Below, one piece after another: positions 34,857 through 45,017 of a DNA stretch of 64,000 bases. The stretch lies in contig NZ_CABPSN010000001.1 in NCBI RefSeq assembly GCF_902459565.1, positions 992,001-1,056,000 on the forward strand, read 5' to 3'. A program made the position numbers and the translations under genes. Below the pieces are notes generated by a model. That model ran no database searches and had not been told where the DNA came from. It saw only the letters and a program-made list of their open reading frames with translations. The stretch is from Pandoraea aquatica (GTDB lineage Bacteria; Pseudomonadota; Gammaproteobacteria; Burkholderiales; Burkholderiaceae). The stretch's first letter is position 1. The number at the start of each line of letters is the position of its first letter.

Positions 34857-37295
34857 TTAAGCGCGCAAACGTGCGCCGAACCCTTCTACCCGTTGTACCA
34901 GTGCGTTAATGGCGCCCTGGACCGTCTCGTCCTGCAACGTACCCGAGGGGTCTTGCAGAGTAACACGAAACGCCACGCTTTTGTCCTGGGCTCCCAGGGA
35001 GCCCGAAGCCGCGCCCGCCTTGGGCCGGAACTCGTCGAACAGGCGCACCGACTGCACCACGCTGCATGCCGGATCGTCATGACGCGCAGCCAGCATCGCG
35101 TCGAGCAGCACCTGTACCGGCTGTGCCTGATCGACCACCAATGCAAGGTCACGCGTGACCGGCGGGAACTTCGAGATGTCCTCGTAGCTCGCGACGTCAC
35201 GACCGAACAGTGCCTCTGCCTCGATCTCGAACAGCACCGGTGCCTGCGGCAGATCGTACTTCTGCTGCCAACGCGGATGCAGCTCACCGATGAAGCCGAC
35301 GCGCTTGCCATCCACTTCGATCGCAGCACTGCGTCCCGGATGCAACGCCGGATGCTCGGCCTTCACAAAACGCGCCGCGCGCGGTGCCAGCAGTGCTTCG
35401 AGGTCGCCCTTCACGTCGAAGAAGTCGACCTGACGCGCCGCTGCGCCCCACTGCTCTTCGAGCACGGGACCGTAAGCGAGCGCCGCGACCGTCAGCGGCT
35501 GACGATACCCACCCACGCTCAGCTCGCCGGACGCCACCGTGTTGTCACGGTGATAGGTACGACCGATTTCGAATACACGAACGCGCGATGCCTTGCGATT
35601 CAGGTTGTAACGCGCCGTCGCGATCAGGCTGCCGATGAGCGTCGAGCGCATCACGGCGAGGTGGCTCGCAATCGGGTTCAACAACTTTATCGGATTGTCG
35701 TTGCCCGCAAAGTCGGCTTCCCATTCCACGTCGACGAAGCTAAAACCGACCGTCTCGTGATAGTCACGGGCGGCGACCGCGTGACGCACGGCATGCTGCG
35801 AGCGGCGACCTTCCTGCGTCGGACGCATTTCGCTCGCCGCCACCGGCGGATTGGCCGGAATGCGGTCGAAACCATAAATACGTGCGATCTCTTCGATCAG
35901 ATCCTCTTCGATCTCGATATCGAAGCGGTACGACGGCGGCGTGACTTCGAACACACCATCCGTCAACGTGAACGGCAGGCCGAGACGCGTGAAGATCGCG
36001 CTCATTTCCTGCTCGGTAACCGGCACGCCGAGAATCTTGACGGCACGTGCCACACGCATCTTCACCGGCTGACGCTCGGGCAGCTTCGCGACCTGGTCTT
36101 CCAGCGGACCGGCCTGACCACCGCAGATGTCGAGAACGAGTTGCGTAGCACGCTCAAGCGCGCGCACGTTACCGGCGAAGTCGACGCCACGCTCGAAGCG
36201 GTGCGACGCATCGCTGGTGAAGTTGTACTTGCGAGCACGCCCCTGAATGGCTTGCGGGAAGAAGAACGCGCCTTCCAGGAAGATGTTCTGCGTCTCGAGA
36301 CCCGCCTTCGTCGAATCGCCGCCCATGATGCCGGCGAGACCGATCGGGCCGCTGGCGTCGGTGATGGCGAGTGTCGTCTCGTCGAGCGTGACCGTCTGCT
36401 CGTTGAGCAGCTTGAGCGTCTCGCCCGCGCGGCCGAAGCGCACGTCGATCCCGCCCTGCAGACGATTCAGATCGTAGACGTGTAGCGGCTGACCCAGTTC
36501 GAGCATCACATAGTTCGTGATGTCGACCAGTGCCGAGATGCTGCGCTGTCCGGCGCGCTCCAGGCGCTCCACCATCCAGCGCGGCGACGGTGCCGCAGCG
36601 TTCACATTGCGGATGATGCGGCCACCGAAGCGTCCGCAACCGTCCGGCGAGCTGATGCGCACCGGCAGCGTGTCGGCGATGGTCGACGCCTGTGCGCCCT
36701 GCCCCGGCAGATCCTTGAGCGGTGCGCCGGTAATCGCCGCGACTTCGCGCGCGACGCCGAGCAGCGACAGACAGTCCGCCTTGTTCGGGGTGAGCTTGAC
36801 GACGAAGATCGTGTCGTCGAGATCGAGATACTCGCGGATGTTCATGCCGACCGGTGCATCTTCCGGCAGGATCATCAGACCGGCGTGGTCTTCCGAGAGC
36901 TTCAGCTCACGAGCCGAGCACAGCATGCCGAAGCTTTGCACGCCTCGCAGCTTGCCGATCTTGATCTGGAACGGTGCACCGCCCGCTTCAGCCGGCGGCA
37001 AGGCCGCACCGACGGTGGCGCACGGCACCTTGATACCCGGTGCCACGTTCGGTGCGCCGCACACGATGGTGAGCGTCTCGCCGGTGCCGGCATCGACCTG
37101 GCAGACGTTCAGACGGTCGGCATCCGGGTGACGCGCGACTTCGAGCACCTTCGCCACAACCACGCCGTTAAACGGCGGGGCGACGGGATCGGTTTCCTCG
37201 ACTTCGAGCCCGGACATCGTCAGGGCATGCGCCAACGCGTCCGTCGACAAATCCGGGTCGACCAGGGTACGCAGCCACGATTCAGAGAATTGCAT
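34857..37295 (-). CDS. pheT: Phenylalanyl-tRNA synthetase beta subunit
   Basis: 812-aa beta chain of the alpha2-beta2 enzyme, normal length. An OB/tRNA-binding domain near residues 40-150 ([22 protein letters not shown]), B3/B4 editing region ([46 protein letters not shown]), the B5 domain, and the C-terminal anticodon-binding FDX-ACB domain ([15 protein letters not shown]) are visible. 84 nt after pheS. Confidence 0.97.
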   Translation of the reverse strand: MQFSESWLRTLVDPDLSTDALAHALTMSGLEVEETDPVAPPFNGVVVAKVLEVARHPDADRLNVCQVDAGTGETLTIVCGAPNVAPGIKVPCATVGAALPPAEAGGAPFQIKIGKLRGVQSFGMLCSARELKLSEDHAGLMILPEDAPVGMNIREYLDLDDTIFVVKLTPNKADCLSLLGVAREVAAITGAPLKDLPGQGAQASTIADTLPVRISSPDGCGRFGGRIIRNVNAAAPSPRWMVERLERAGQRSISALVDITNYVMLELGQPLHVYDLNRLQGGIDVRFGRAGETLKLLNEQTVTLDETTLAITDASGPIGLAGIMGGDSTKAGLETQNIFLEGAFFFPQAIQGRARKYNFTSDASHRFERGVDFAGNVRALERATQLVLDICGGQAGPLEDQVAKLPERQPVKMRVARAVKILGVPVTEQEMSAIFTRLGLPFTLTDGVFEVTPPSYRFDIEIEEDLIEEIARIYGFDRIPANPPVAASEMRPTQEGRRSQHAVRHAVAARDYHETVGFSFVDVEWEADFAGNDNPIKLLNPIASHLAVMRSTLIGSLIATARYNLNRKASRVRVFEIGRTYHRDNTVASGELSVGGYRQPLTVAALAYGPVLEEQWGAAARQVDFFDVKGDLEALLAPRAARFVKAEHPALHPGRSAAIEVDGKRVGFIGELHPRWQQKYDLPQAPVLFEIEAEALFGRDVASYEDISKFPPVTRDLALVVDQAQPVQVLLDAMLAARHDDPACSVVQSVRLFDEFRPKAGAASGSLGAQDKSVAFRVTLQDPSGTLQDETVQGAINALVQRVEGFGARLRA

Positions 37296-37379
37296 GGATC
37301 AGTTCGCTCGCAGTTAAGTCTTCACTTCCGAAGCCCGGCGGCAGCAGCTTTGCGCGCCAGCCAGGGGCTACGGCATCGA

Positions 37380-38393
37380 TTACATGAATTGGCGCAGGAA
37401 GCGCAGATCGTTCTCGTAGAACAGACGCAGATCCTGCACGCCGTAGCGCAGCATGGTCAGACGCTCCAGCCCCGAGCCAAACGCGAAACCGATGTAGCGC
37501 TCGGGGTCGAGACCCATATTACGGACCACCGACGGGTGCACCTGCCCCGATCCCGAAATCTCCAGCCACTTGCCGGCGTTCTTGCCGGTCTCGAACTGCA
37601 TGTCGATTTCGGCGGACGGTTCCGTGAACGGGAAGTACGACGGGCGGAAACGCACCTGAATGTCGTCGCGTTCGAAGAACTTGCGCAGGAAGTCGGTGTA
37701 CACGCCCTTCAGGTCGGCGAAGCTGATGTCTTCGGCGATCCACAGACCTTCGACCTGATGGAACATCGGCGAGTGCGTGGCATCGGAGTCGACACGATAC
37801 GTACGTCCCGGGGCGATCACCTTGATCGGCGGCTTGTTCATGCGCGCATAGCGCACCTGCATCGGGCTCGTGTGCGTGCGCAGCAGCAACGGCTTGCCCG
37901 CATCGTCATTGCCTTCGACGTAGAAGGTGTCCTGCATCGAACGCGCCGGATGGTTCTCGGGGCTGTTCAGGGCAGTGAAGTTGAACCAGTCGGTTTCGAT
38001 CTCGGGGCCGTCGGCCACGTCGAACCCGATGGAACGGAAAATCTGTTCAACGCGCTCCCAGGTGGTGAGCACGGGGTGCAGACTGCCAGCCCCCAGGCCT
38101 CGCCCGGGCAGCGTGACGTCGATAGCCTCGGCGGACAGGCGCGCATCGAGCAGCGCGTCGGCCATGGCCTGGCGGCGCGCCTGCAGGGCGCCTTCGATCT
38201 GTTGCTTGGCCGCGTTGATCCGTGCGCCTTCGGTCTTGCGCGTTTCGGGATCAAGCTTGCCGAGGCCCTTGAGCAACTCGGTCAGTTGGCCGGTCTTGCC
38301 GAGAAAGCGGGCTTTCTCGTTTTCCAGCGCGGCGGCGTCGGGAGCGGCGGCGAACGCACGCTGCGCTTCGCTGACGATAAGTTCCAGATCCAT
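37380..38393 (-). CDS. pheS: Phenylalanyl-tRNA synthetase alpha subunit
   Basis: 337-aa alpha chain carrying the class-II catalytic core. Motif 2/3 regions: [51 protein letters not shown], and [20 protein letters not shown]. The N-terminal coiled coil (about 1-80) is present. It follows rplT after 149 nt that contain a strong terminator-like hairpin, so it is either attenuated or has its own promoter. Confidence 0.97.
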   Translation of the reverse strand: MDLELIVSEAQRAFAAAPDAAALENEKARFLGKTGQLTELLKGLGKLDPETRKTEGARINAAKQQIEGALQARRQAMADALLDARLSAEAIDVTLPGRGLGAGSLHPVLTTWERVEQIFRSIGFDVADGPEIETDWFNFTALNSPENHPARSMQDTFYVEGNDDAGKPLLLRTHTSPMQVRYARMNKPPIKVIAPGRTYRVDSDATHSPMFHQVEGLWIAEDISFADLKGVYTDFLRKFFERDDIQVRFRPSYFPFTEPSAEIDMQFETGKNAGKWLEISGSGQVHPSVVRNMGLDPERYIGFAFGSGLERLTMLRYGVQDLRLFYENDLRFLRQFM

Positions 38394-38460
38394 ATGCTAC
38401 AGACTCAAGTTAGGCGGTCGGAATGGCCGCGTGTACCAGCGAAAACAAGCGGAAAGGCAA

Positions 38461-38498
38461 GCAAAAAACAAAAGGGGGCTCCGATGAGAGCCCCCTCT
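38461..38498 (-). terminator. Intrinsic terminator/attenuator between rplT and pheS
   Basis: Read on the minus strand: stem AGGGGGCT/AGCCCCCT with an 8-nt loop followed by TTTTGTTTTTT. It lies 47 nt after the rplT stop and 68 nt before pheS. No upstream Phe-rich leader peptide is seen, so simple termination or constitutive partial read-through is favoured. Confidence 0.85.
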
Positions 38499-38542
38499 TG
38501 GCGAACGGCGCGCATTAAAACGCGCTATACGCTAACTACAGC

Positions 38543-38902
38543 TTAGGCTGCGACGGCGGCTTTCACCTGAGCGACAATCGCGGCAAATGCCGGCTTGTCG
38601 TTGATGGCCATGTCGGACAGCACCTTGCGGTCGAGTTCGATCGAGGCCTTCTTCAGACCAGCGATGAACACGCTGTAGGTCATACCGTGCTGACGCACAC
38701 CTGCATTGATACGCGCAATCCACAAGGCGCGGAACACGCGCTTCTTGTTACGGCGATCGCGGTAGGCGTATTGCCCAGCGCGCATGACCGCTTGCTTAGC
38801 GATGCGGAAGACGTTATTGCGGCGGCCGCGGAAACCCTTGGCTGCTGCGATGACTTTCTTATGGCGGGCCCGTGCGGTGACCCCACGTTTGACTCGAGGC
38901 AT
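38543..38902 (-). CDS. rplT: 50S ribosomal protein L20
   Basis: 119 aa, full-length bL20 ([67 protein letters not shown]). Binds 23S rRNA early in 50S assembly; in E. coli it represses the rpmI-rplT message. 25 nt after rpmI. Confidence 0.98.
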   Translation of the reverse strand: MPRVKRGVTARARHKKVIAAAKGFRGRRNNVFRIAKQAVMRAGQYAYRDRRNKKRVFRALWIARINAGVRQHGMTYSVFIAGLKKASIELDRKVLSDMAINDKPAFAAIVAQVKAAVAA

Positions 38903-38927
38903 GTTTCTCTCCTATCTAAGTCGGGGT

Positions 38928-39125
38928 TTAAGCGAAGGGCAGCATTGCGCGTACGGAGTTCAGATCAGACTCATGAACGCCGACGGCACCGCGCAGGTGA
39001 CGCTTATTCTTGGTGGTCTTCTTCGTCAAAATGTGACGCTTGAAGGCCTGACCACGCTTGACGGTACCGCCAGGACGCACGCGAAAGCGCTTCTTGGCAC
39101 CGCTCTTGGTTTTCATCTTAGGCAT
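38928..39125 (-). CDS. rpmI: 50S ribosomal protein L35
   Basis: 65 aa bL35 ([47 protein letters not shown]). The ATG at 39125 is the family start; the 10-codon upstream extension to 39155 is not used. The 178-nt gap to infC is available for L20-type leader control, although I did not identify a pseudoknot. Confidence 0.97.
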   Translation of the reverse strand: MPKMKTKSGAKKRFRVRPGGTVKRGQAFKRHILTKKTTKNKRHLRGAVGVHESDLNSVRAMLPFA

Positions 39126-39303
39126 GAAAAACTCCAGGGTTTTTAACATGATCACAGGTGTGACGCCAAAATCGCGCCCCTTTTAGAACCTGAGACCACT
39201 TATTTTCAGGGCCGGACTGCGCCCTGCATCGCTGCTGCGCTCTTAACGAACGACGGCGGCAATTCTTTGCTGCCCGGCGGTGCCACTCGACACCGCCACG
39301 GCA

Positions 39304-39822
39304 TTACTTCTTCTTCGGCGCGATGACCATGATCATCTGACGGCCTTCCATCTTCGGCATCTGCTCCGCCTGACCGAACTCTTCGAGATCGGTCTTCAGA
39401 CGTTCCAGCATACGAGCGCCGATTTCCTGGTGAGCCATCTCACGACCGCGGAAACGCAGCGTGATCTTGGTCTTATCGCCGTCTTCGAGGAAACGCTTCA
39501 GATTGCGCAACTTGACGTTGTAGTCACCGTCGTCGGTGCCAGGTCGGAATTTGACTTCCTTGATCTGAACAACCTTCTGCTTCAGCTTGTTCTCGTGCGC
39601 TTTCTTCTGTTCCGAATACTTGAATTTGCCGTAGTCCATCAGACGGCAAACCGGCGGATTCGCGGTCGGTGCAATTTCCACCAGATCGACATCAGCCTCT
39701 TCGGACAGACGGAAAGCTTCTGCCAGTTTCACAATGCCGAGCGGCTCGTTGTCGACGCCATTTAGACGCACTTCGGGCGCAGTAATCTCGCCGTTGATGC
39801 GATGCGACTTATCGGTAGCGAT
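39304..39822 (-). CDS. infC: Translation initiation factor IF-3, ATC start
   Basis: 172-aa IF-3, binds the 30S subunit and enforces start-codon fidelity. Both domains are present ([57 protein letters not shown] and [22 protein letters not shown]). The first in-frame ATG or GTG (GTG at 39771) would remove the conserved N-terminus [17 protein letters not shown], so the ATC codon at 39820-39822 is the start; a GAGGAT ribosome site is 7 nt upstream. A rare start codon fits autoregulation through IF-3 discrimination, as known for the AUU start of E. coli infC. Confidence 0.95.
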   Translation of the reverse strand: MATDKSHRINGEITAPEVRLNGVDNEPLGIVKLAEAFRLSEEADVDLVEIAPTANPPVCRLMDYGKFKYSEQKKAHENKLKQKVVQIKEVKFRPGTDDGDYNVKLRNLKRFLEDGDKTKITLRFRGREMAHQEIGARMLERLKTDLEEFGQAEQMPKMEGRQMIMVIAPKKK

Positions 39823-39874
39823 GTTGCTTATCCTCGAAAAAAGTCAAAAATTTAGCCGCGCTGTCCGACAGGCG

Positions 39875-41782
39875 TTATTGGAACGATGCGCATTCTTGCG
39901 CAAGACGTTCGATGAGCGCGTCAACGGGCATCACACCCAGATCCACGCCGCCACGGGCACGCACGGCTACCGTATTCCCCTCCTGCTCCTTGTCCCCCAC
40001 TACCACGAGATAGGGAACTTTCTGCAGAGAGTGCTCGCGTATTTTATAGCTAATTTTCTCGTTGCGCAAATCGCTCCGAGCCCTAAGCCCTTGTTCTTTC
40101 AACTTTTTCGTCACTTCCTGGGCGTAATCGGCCGTTTTTTCCGAGACATTCATCACGATCACCTGCTCCGGCGCCAGCCAGACAGGCAATGCACCAGCAT
40201 GGTGCTCGATCAGAATCCCGATAAAACGCTCGAGCGAACCGAGGATTGCGCGGTGAAGCATGACCGGACGCTTGCGGCTGTTGTCTTCGGCCACGTACTC
40301 GGCGTCCAGGCGCTCCGGCATCGAGAAATCGACCTGCATCGTGCCACATTGCCACTGACGGCCGAGCGCATCCTTGAGCGTGTACTCGATCTTCGGACCG
40401 TAGAATGCGCCGTCGCCTTCAGCGATCACGAATTCGCAGCCCGAACGGCGCAGCGATTCCATCAGCGCGAATTCGGCTTTATCCCAATTTTCATCCGAAC
40501 CGACACGATGCTCAGGGCGCGTTGCGACCTTGTAGATCATGTCCGTAAAGCCGAAATCCTTATAGACCGCGTGCAGAAGCGCCGTGTAGTTCACGCATTC
40601 GTCGAGGATCTGGTCTTCCGTACAGAAGATGTGACCGTCATCCTGCGTGAAGCCGCGCACGCGCATCAGGCCGTGCAGACCACCCGACGGCTCATTGCGA
40701 TGGCACTGGCCGAATTCGCCATAACGCAGCGGCAGATCGCGGTAGCTGTGCAGCGCCGAGTTGAAAATCAGGACGTGTCCCGGACAGTTCATCGGCTTGA
40801 GCGCGTAGGCGCGGTTCTCCGATTCCGTCGTGAACATGTTGTCCTTGTAGTTCTCCCAGTGCCCGGACTTTTCCCACAGCGAGCGGTCAAGAATCTGCGG
40901 ACCCTTCACTTCCTGGTAGCCGTTGTTGCGGTAGACGCGGCGCATGTATTGCTCGACCTGCTGCCAGAGCGTCCAACCCTTCGGGTGCCAGAAGATGAGG
41001 CCCGGCGCTTCCTCTTGCATGTGGAAGAAGTCGAGCGCGCGGCCGAGCTTGCGGTGATCGCGCTTTTCGGCTTCTTCGAGCATGTGCAGATACGCGTCCT
41101 GGTCTTCCTTCTTCGTCCAGGCCGTGCCGTAAATGCGCTGAAGCTGTTCGTTCTTCGCGTCGCCGCGCCAGTAGGCGCCGGCCACCTTCATCAGCTTGAA
41201 GACTTTGAGCTTGCCCGTCGACGGGACGTGCGGACCACGGCACAGATCGACGAACTTGCCTTCGCGGTACAGACCGATTTCGTCCGTGGCCGGGATCGAT
41301 TCGATGATTTCGGCCTTGTACTTCTCGCCCATCGACAGGAACAGACGCACGGCATCGTCGCGCGACAACACTTCGCGCGTCACCGGCTCGTCTTTCTTGG
41401 CGAGCTCGTGCATCTTCTTCTCGATGGCTTCGAGATCTTCCGGCGTGAAAGCACGATGGAAGGAGAAATCGTAATAGAAGCCGTTTTCGATGACCGGACC
41501 GATCGTGACCTGCGCTTCGGGGAACAGCTCCTTGACGGCGTAGGCCAGCAAGTGCGCCGTCGAGTGACGAATGACGTCGAGGCCGTCGGCGTCCTTGTCC
41601 GTGACGATGGCGAGGCTCACGTCACGATCGATCAGATAGGACGTGTCGACCAGCTTGCCGTCGACGCGGCCCGCCAGGGCAGCCTTGGCCAGACCCGTGC
41701 CGATCGAACCGGCGACTTGCGCCACCGTCAGCGGGGCTTCGTACTGGCGTTGCGAACCGTCAGGCAAACGTACCGAAATCAT
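39875..41782 (-). CDS. thrS: Threonyl-tRNA synthetase
   Basis: 635 aa, full length. TGS domain (about 1-62), HxxxH editing domain ([19 protein letters not shown]), class-II catalytic core ([70 protein letters not shown]) and the C-terminal anticodon domain. First gene of the thrS-infC-rpmI-rplT-pheST-ihfA-merR block. Upstream is a leader with a Thr-containing peptide and an intrinsic terminator ending 57 nt before the start codon, suggesting transcription attenuation. Confidence 0.97.
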   Translation of the reverse strand: MISVRLPDGSQRQYEAPLTVAQVAGSIGTGLAKAALAGRVDGKLVDTSYLIDRDVSLAIVTDKDADGLDVIRHSTAHLLAYAVKELFPEAQVTIGPVIENGFYYDFSFHRAFTPEDLEAIEKKMHELAKKDEPVTREVLSRDDAVRLFLSMGEKYKAEIIESIPATDEIGLYREGKFVDLCRGPHVPSTGKLKVFKLMKVAGAYWRGDAKNEQLQRIYGTAWTKKEDQDAYLHMLEEAEKRDHRKLGRALDFFHMQEEAPGLIFWHPKGWTLWQQVEQYMRRVYRNNGYQEVKGPQILDRSLWEKSGHWENYKDNMFTTESENRAYALKPMNCPGHVLIFNSALHSYRDLPLRYGEFGQCHRNEPSGGLHGLMRVRGFTQDDGHIFCTEDQILDECVNYTALLHAVYKDFGFTDMIYKVATRPEHRVGSDENWDKAEFALMESLRRSGCEFVIAEGDGAFYGPKIEYTLKDALGRQWQCGTMQVDFSMPERLDAEYVAEDNSRKRPVMLHRAILGSLERFIGILIEHHAGALPVWLAPEQVIVMNVSEKTADYAQEVTKKLKEQGLRARSDLRNEKISYKIREHSLQKVPYLVVVGDKEQEGNTVAVRARGGVDLGVMPVDALIERLAQECASFQ

Positions 41783-41838
41783 GTCGCACTCCCATGCGCA
41801 AAAACGTCACGCGCGGCCCACGCCACGCGGCAAACCAC

Positions 41839-41872
41839 GAAAAAAAACGGCCTCGACTGTCGTCGAGGCCGT
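41839..41872 (-). terminator. Intrinsic terminator in the thrS leader
   Basis: On the minus strand: 11-bp perfect stem ACGGCCTCGAC/GTCGAGGCCGT with a 4-nt loop, then 8 T. It can be disrupted by pairing of its 5' arm with an upstream GTCGAGG (41905-41911), i.e. it behaves as the terminator half of an attenuator. Confidence 0.85.
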
Positions 41873-41904
41873 CTCTTCATTCCTTGCATCCAGACGAAAA
41901 ACAC

Positions 41905-41911
41905 CCTCGAC
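41905..41911 (-). promoter_or_regulatory. Predicted antiterminator arm
   Basis: GTCGAGG directly after the stop codon of the leader ORF; complementary over 7 nt to CCTCGAC in the 5' arm of the terminator (41862-41868). A ribosome resting at the leader stop would cover it; one stalled on Thr codons would leave it free. Confidence 0.5.
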
Positions 41912-41959
41912 TTAACGTCGCACCTTCACCACTGTGAAAGTTCGGGCAGTCTTCAACAT
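41912..41959 (-). CDS. Putative thrS leader peptide
   Basis: 15-codon ORF encoding MLKTARTFTVVKVRR, with Thr at positions 4, 7 and 9 (ACT, ACT, ACA). It ends directly before the antiterminator arm and 39 nt before the terminator stem. The ribosome site is only moderate (GGA about 9 nt before the ATG). It fits the leader peptide of a Thr-responsive attenuator; its reality rests on architecture only. Confidence 0.5.
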   Translation of the reverse strand: MLKTARTFTVVKVRR

Positions 41960-42019
41960 GAGTGTTTTCCAGCGCCTGTGTCTGCGGGGTTTCGCGGACT
42001 GTAATGCATTAAATTTCGT

Positions 42020-42096
42020 TGGTAGGCTCGATTGGACTCGAACCAACGACCCCCACCATGTCAAGGTGGTGCTCTAACCAGCTGAGCTACGAGCCT
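42020..42096 (-). tRNA. tRNA-Val (GAC)
   Basis: 77 nt, CCA encoded. Acceptor stem AGGCTCG/CGAGCCT, D-arm AGCTCAGCTGGTTAGAGC, anticodon stem-loop with GAC anticodon (CCTTGACATGG) and a T-arm GGTTCGAGTCC are all present. It reads GUC valine codons. On the same strand as thrS, 60 nt upstream of the predicted leader peptide. Confidence 0.97.
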
Positions 42097-42276
42097 ACTG
42101 CAAGAGAACGAGATTCTAGCAAGGTTTCGGCACATCGCCAAGCGATTATTGTGCCTGCCGACGAAAAACCGCATCAATCAAGGCTTTCGCGCGGGGTCAC
42201 GACGTCGAGCCCCATCGGAATATTTGCGGCGGGCCCCGGGCAATTCCCCCGGCAAATCCCGCCACCAACAGCCCTT

Positions 42277-44547
42277 TCAACGTCTGCGCGACGACACCAC
42301 ACCCGTCACACCACTCAACTGCGCCAGGGCACGCTGCAACTGCCCGCCGTCGCGCACCTCGACCGTGAACTGCATGAACGCCTGCGTACCACGCGACTGC
42401 GTGCTGACGCCCGTCACATTGAGTTTCTCCCGCGAAAACACTTCGGAGATGTCGCGCAGCAAGCCCTGACGATCCGTCGCCTCGATCTGGATATTGACCG
42501 GATAAGCCGCAACGCCACGCCCTTCGAGCACATCGGACGACCACGCCGTCTGAATCACCCGCTCGGGCGCGCGCGCCTTCATCGACTGGAAACTACTGCA
42601 ATCCTGACGGTGAATCGACACGCCCTTGCCCCGGGTGACGAACCCCACAATCGGATCCGGCGGCGCCGGCCGGCAGCACTTGGCCAATTGCGTCAACAAC
42701 GCCCCGACGCCCACCACCAGCACACCGCTCTTTGCACCCTGCGCAACGCTCGTATCGAGACTCTTTTTGGCGACGACCGTGTCGTCGTCCTTCGGCTCGG
42801 GCCCCGGCAGATTGCCCGAGAGCGCCTGTTCGACGTGCCGCAGGCTAAATTCGTCTTTCGCAATCGACGCGTAGAGATCGTCCGGCGCGCGAAAACCCAG
42901 ACGCGCCGCCAACTCCTCGAGGTTGACGGACGTCTTGCCCTCGCGTTGCAACGTCTTGTCGATGATCGTGCGACCGTGCGCAATCGTTTCTTCGAGGTCG
43001 ATGGTATTGAACCACTGACGCACCTTCTGACGCGCCCGATGGCTCTGCAAATACCCGAGCTGCGAATTGAGCCAGTCCCGCGACGGACCACCCTGCTTGA
43101 CCGTAACAATCTCGACCGTCTGCCCGTTATGCAGCGGCGTATTGAGTGGCACCATCGCACCGTCGACACGCGCACCGCGGCACCGGTGCCCCAGCTCCGA
43201 ATGCAGGTGATAAGCGAAGTCGACCGGCGTCGCCCCTTGCGGCAGCGCAATCACACGCGCCTGCGGCGTGAGCACGTAGATGTGATCGTCGATCGTCGCG
43301 CGCTTGAGCTGCTCCCACGGCTGCACGGCAGCCTCAACTCCGACGGTATCGGCGACATCATCCTTCCACGCGAGCAACTGACGCAGCCACGCGATCTTCT
43401 CGTCGTAAGCGTCGTTCGCCGAAAACGCACCGCCGTACCCCCGCTGCCCGGCTTCCTTGTAGCGCCAGTGCGCCGCAATGCCGTACTCGGCGAAGTGGTG
43501 CATTTCGTTGGTCCGAATCTGCACTTCGAACGCTCGCCCGTCGTCGCCGATGACGACCGTATGCAGCGACTTGTAGCCGTTCGGCTTCGGACGCGAAATA
43601 TAGTCGTCGAATTCTTTCGGAATCGGCTGCCACAGGTTATGGACGATACCGAGTACCGTGTAGCAATCCTTGATGTCGTCGACGATCACGCGAAACGCAC
43701 GCACATCGTAAAGCTCGGCGAAATCGACCGCCTTGCCGCGCATCTTCTTCCAGATGCTGTAGATGTGCTTCGGCCGCCCGGACACTTCGGCCTTGACGCC
43801 CGCACGCGACAGTTCGTCCTGAAGCCGCTGGATCGCGCCTTCGATAAACGTCTGACGCTCGACGCGCTTCTCTTCGAGCAGCTTGGCGATCTGCTTGTAC
43901 GTGACCGGCTCCAGGAAACGGAACGCGAGGTCTTCAAGCTCCCACTTCAGTTGCCAGATACCGAGTCGATTGGCCAGCGGCGCGTAGATCTCCAGCACCT
44001 CGTGCGGCATATCTTCGGGCGGTGCCTTTTTCTCGGCCGCATACCAGCGCAGCGATTGCAGACGCGACGCCAGCCGGATCATCACAACGCGAATGTCCTG
44101 CGCAAACGCCAGCAGCATCTTGCGCAGCCCTTCGACTTGCGACTTACGCTCCGCGATGGCGTCACGGTCACGACCATCGATCGGCATCGCCTGCGCGGCA
44201 CGCGCGCCAGCGCCCGAGAGCCGTTGCAGCTTGCGCACGTCGATCACGAGCGCGGCGACTTCTGCACCGAACATCTGCGTCAACGTCGTCTGCGGATCGG
44301 GGAGGAATTCGACGGCCGAAAAGAGCGCCGCCGCCTGGTGCGTCGCCTCGTCCACGCGCAGCGTGTCGAGAATCGCGATCATGCCGCGCGCATGCGCCAT
44401 GATCGGTTCGCCGGACGAGAGGACGTGCTCGCCGCACAGCGTCGCAGCGAACGCGAGTGCGTCATCCAGCGTGGCGGGCAATGATGCATCACCCACACCC
44501 GGCGTCGAACGCGACTCAGTGGATGTCGGTGCTTGATGTTGGTTCAT
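42277..44547 (-). CDS. relA: GTP pyrophosphokinase RelA (synthetase-only type)
   Basis: 756-aa stringent-response enzyme. The N-terminal HD domain is degenerate (ALFSAVEF where SpoT has a LLHD-x-x-ED motif), so no ppGpp hydrolase activity is expected. The synthetase domain has the RelA-type EFDD motif (KEFDDYISRPKPNGYKSLHTVV), followed by TGS (DHIYVLTPQARVIALPQGATPVDFAYHLHSELGHRCRGARVDG), a Cys-containing zinc-finger-like region (LTQLAKCCRPAPPD, RQDCSSF) and a C-terminal ACT domain. It makes (p)ppGpp on stalled ribosomes. A second, hydrolase-competent SpoT is expected elsewhere. Confidence 0.95.
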   Translation of the reverse strand: MNQHQAPTSTESRSTPGVGDASLPATLDDALAFAATLCGEHVLSSGEPIMAHARGMIAILDTLRVDEATHQAAALFSAVEFLPDPQTTLTQMFGAEVAALVIDVRKLQRLSGAGARAAQAMPIDGRDRDAIAERKSQVEGLRKMLLAFAQDIRVVMIRLASRLQSLRWYAAEKKAPPEDMPHEVLEIYAPLANRLGIWQLKWELEDLAFRFLEPVTYKQIAKLLEEKRVERQTFIEGAIQRLQDELSRAGVKAEVSGRPKHIYSIWKKMRGKAVDFAELYDVRAFRVIVDDIKDCYTVLGIVHNLWQPIPKEFDDYISRPKPNGYKSLHTVVIGDDGRAFEVQIRTNEMHHFAEYGIAAHWRYKEAGQRGYGGAFSANDAYDEKIAWLRQLLAWKDDVADTVGVEAAVQPWEQLKRATIDDHIYVLTPQARVIALPQGATPVDFAYHLHSELGHRCRGARVDGAMVPLNTPLHNGQTVEIVTVKQGGPSRDWLNSQLGYLQSHRARQKVRQWFNTIDLEETIAHGRTIIDKTLQREGKTSVNLEELAARLGFRAPDDLYASIAKDEFSLRHVEQALSGNLPGPEPKDDDTVVAKKSLDTSVAQGAKSGVLVVGVGALLTQLAKCCRPAPPDPIVGFVTRGKGVSIHRQDCSSFQSMKARAPERVIQTAWSSDVLEGRGVAAYPVNIQIEATDRQGLLRDISEVFSREKLNVTGVSTQSRGTQAFMQFTVEVRDGGQLQRALAQLSGVTGVVSSRRR

Positions 44548-44594
44548 GTCGGAGCACGGGGCGTCCAGCGCCCCGGATGTTGCGGGTCGTGCAC

Positions 44595-44951
44595 TCAGCT
44601 TTCGCGCTGAGCTGCCACAACCACGATTTCAACAAGCATGGCAGGGTCGGCGAGCAACGCCTGCACCGTAGCACGCGGGGGCGCATTGCCTGCCGGCACC
44701 CACTCGTCCCACACCTGATTCATTTCACCGAAATACTTCATGTCCGAGATGAAGATCTGACAGGACAGAATGAGCGACTTGTCGCTGTTCGCTTCACCGA
44801 GCAGGCGATCGATATGCGCGAGCACCTGACGTGTCTGACCCGCCATATCCTGTGAGCGGTCATCGGGGGTCTGACCGGCCAGATAGACGGTGCCATTGTG
44901 CACAGCCATGTCCGACCAGCGCTTTTCGACGTAGAAACGTTGTACTGCCAT
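44595..44951 (-). CDS. RidA family protein
   Basis: 118-aa YjgF/RidA-fold protein; RidA members deaminate reactive enamine/imine intermediates. The N-terminal VEKRWSDMAVHNGTVYLAGQTPDD and C-terminal GNAPPRATVQALLADPAMLVEIVVVAA are typical; the catalytic Arg is the one in PPRATVQ. The family Glu is present (LVEIV). It starts at ATG 44951 with an AGGAG site. 66 nt downstream of an alpha/beta hydrolase gene on the same strand, likely co-transcribed. Confidence 0.87.
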   Translation of the reverse strand: MAVQRFYVEKRWSDMAVHNGTVYLAGQTPDDRSQDMAGQTRQVLAHIDRLLGEANSDKSLILSCQIFISDMKYFGEMNQVWDEWVPAGNAPPRATVQALLADPAMLVEIVVVAAQRES

Positions 44952-45017
44952 GATGTAAGACTCCTCGTGTTCTTCTGACTCTGGACCTACCGCCACGCCA
45001 CGTCGCACGGACGCGTC

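Noticed and set aside
38400-38515. 36-codon ORF with four Phe codons in the rplT-pheS gap, a possible PheM-like leader
   Set aside because: The Phe codons arise from the T-run of the terminator and lie after the hairpin, so ribosome stalling there could not control it.
36885-38546. 553-codon plus-strand frame opposite pheT/pheS
   Set aside because: Spans the boundary of two real genes on the other strand and a terminator; no homology.
39734-42004. 756-codon plus-strand frame opposite thrS and infC
   Set aside because: Antisense to highly conserved translation genes and spanning two of them; no domain recognised.
42019-44484. Long open frame (821 codons) on the plus strand opposite relA
   Set aside because: It is complementary to a clearly conserved relA; high GC content keeps the opposite strand open. 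Its translation is Arg/His-rich with no domain.
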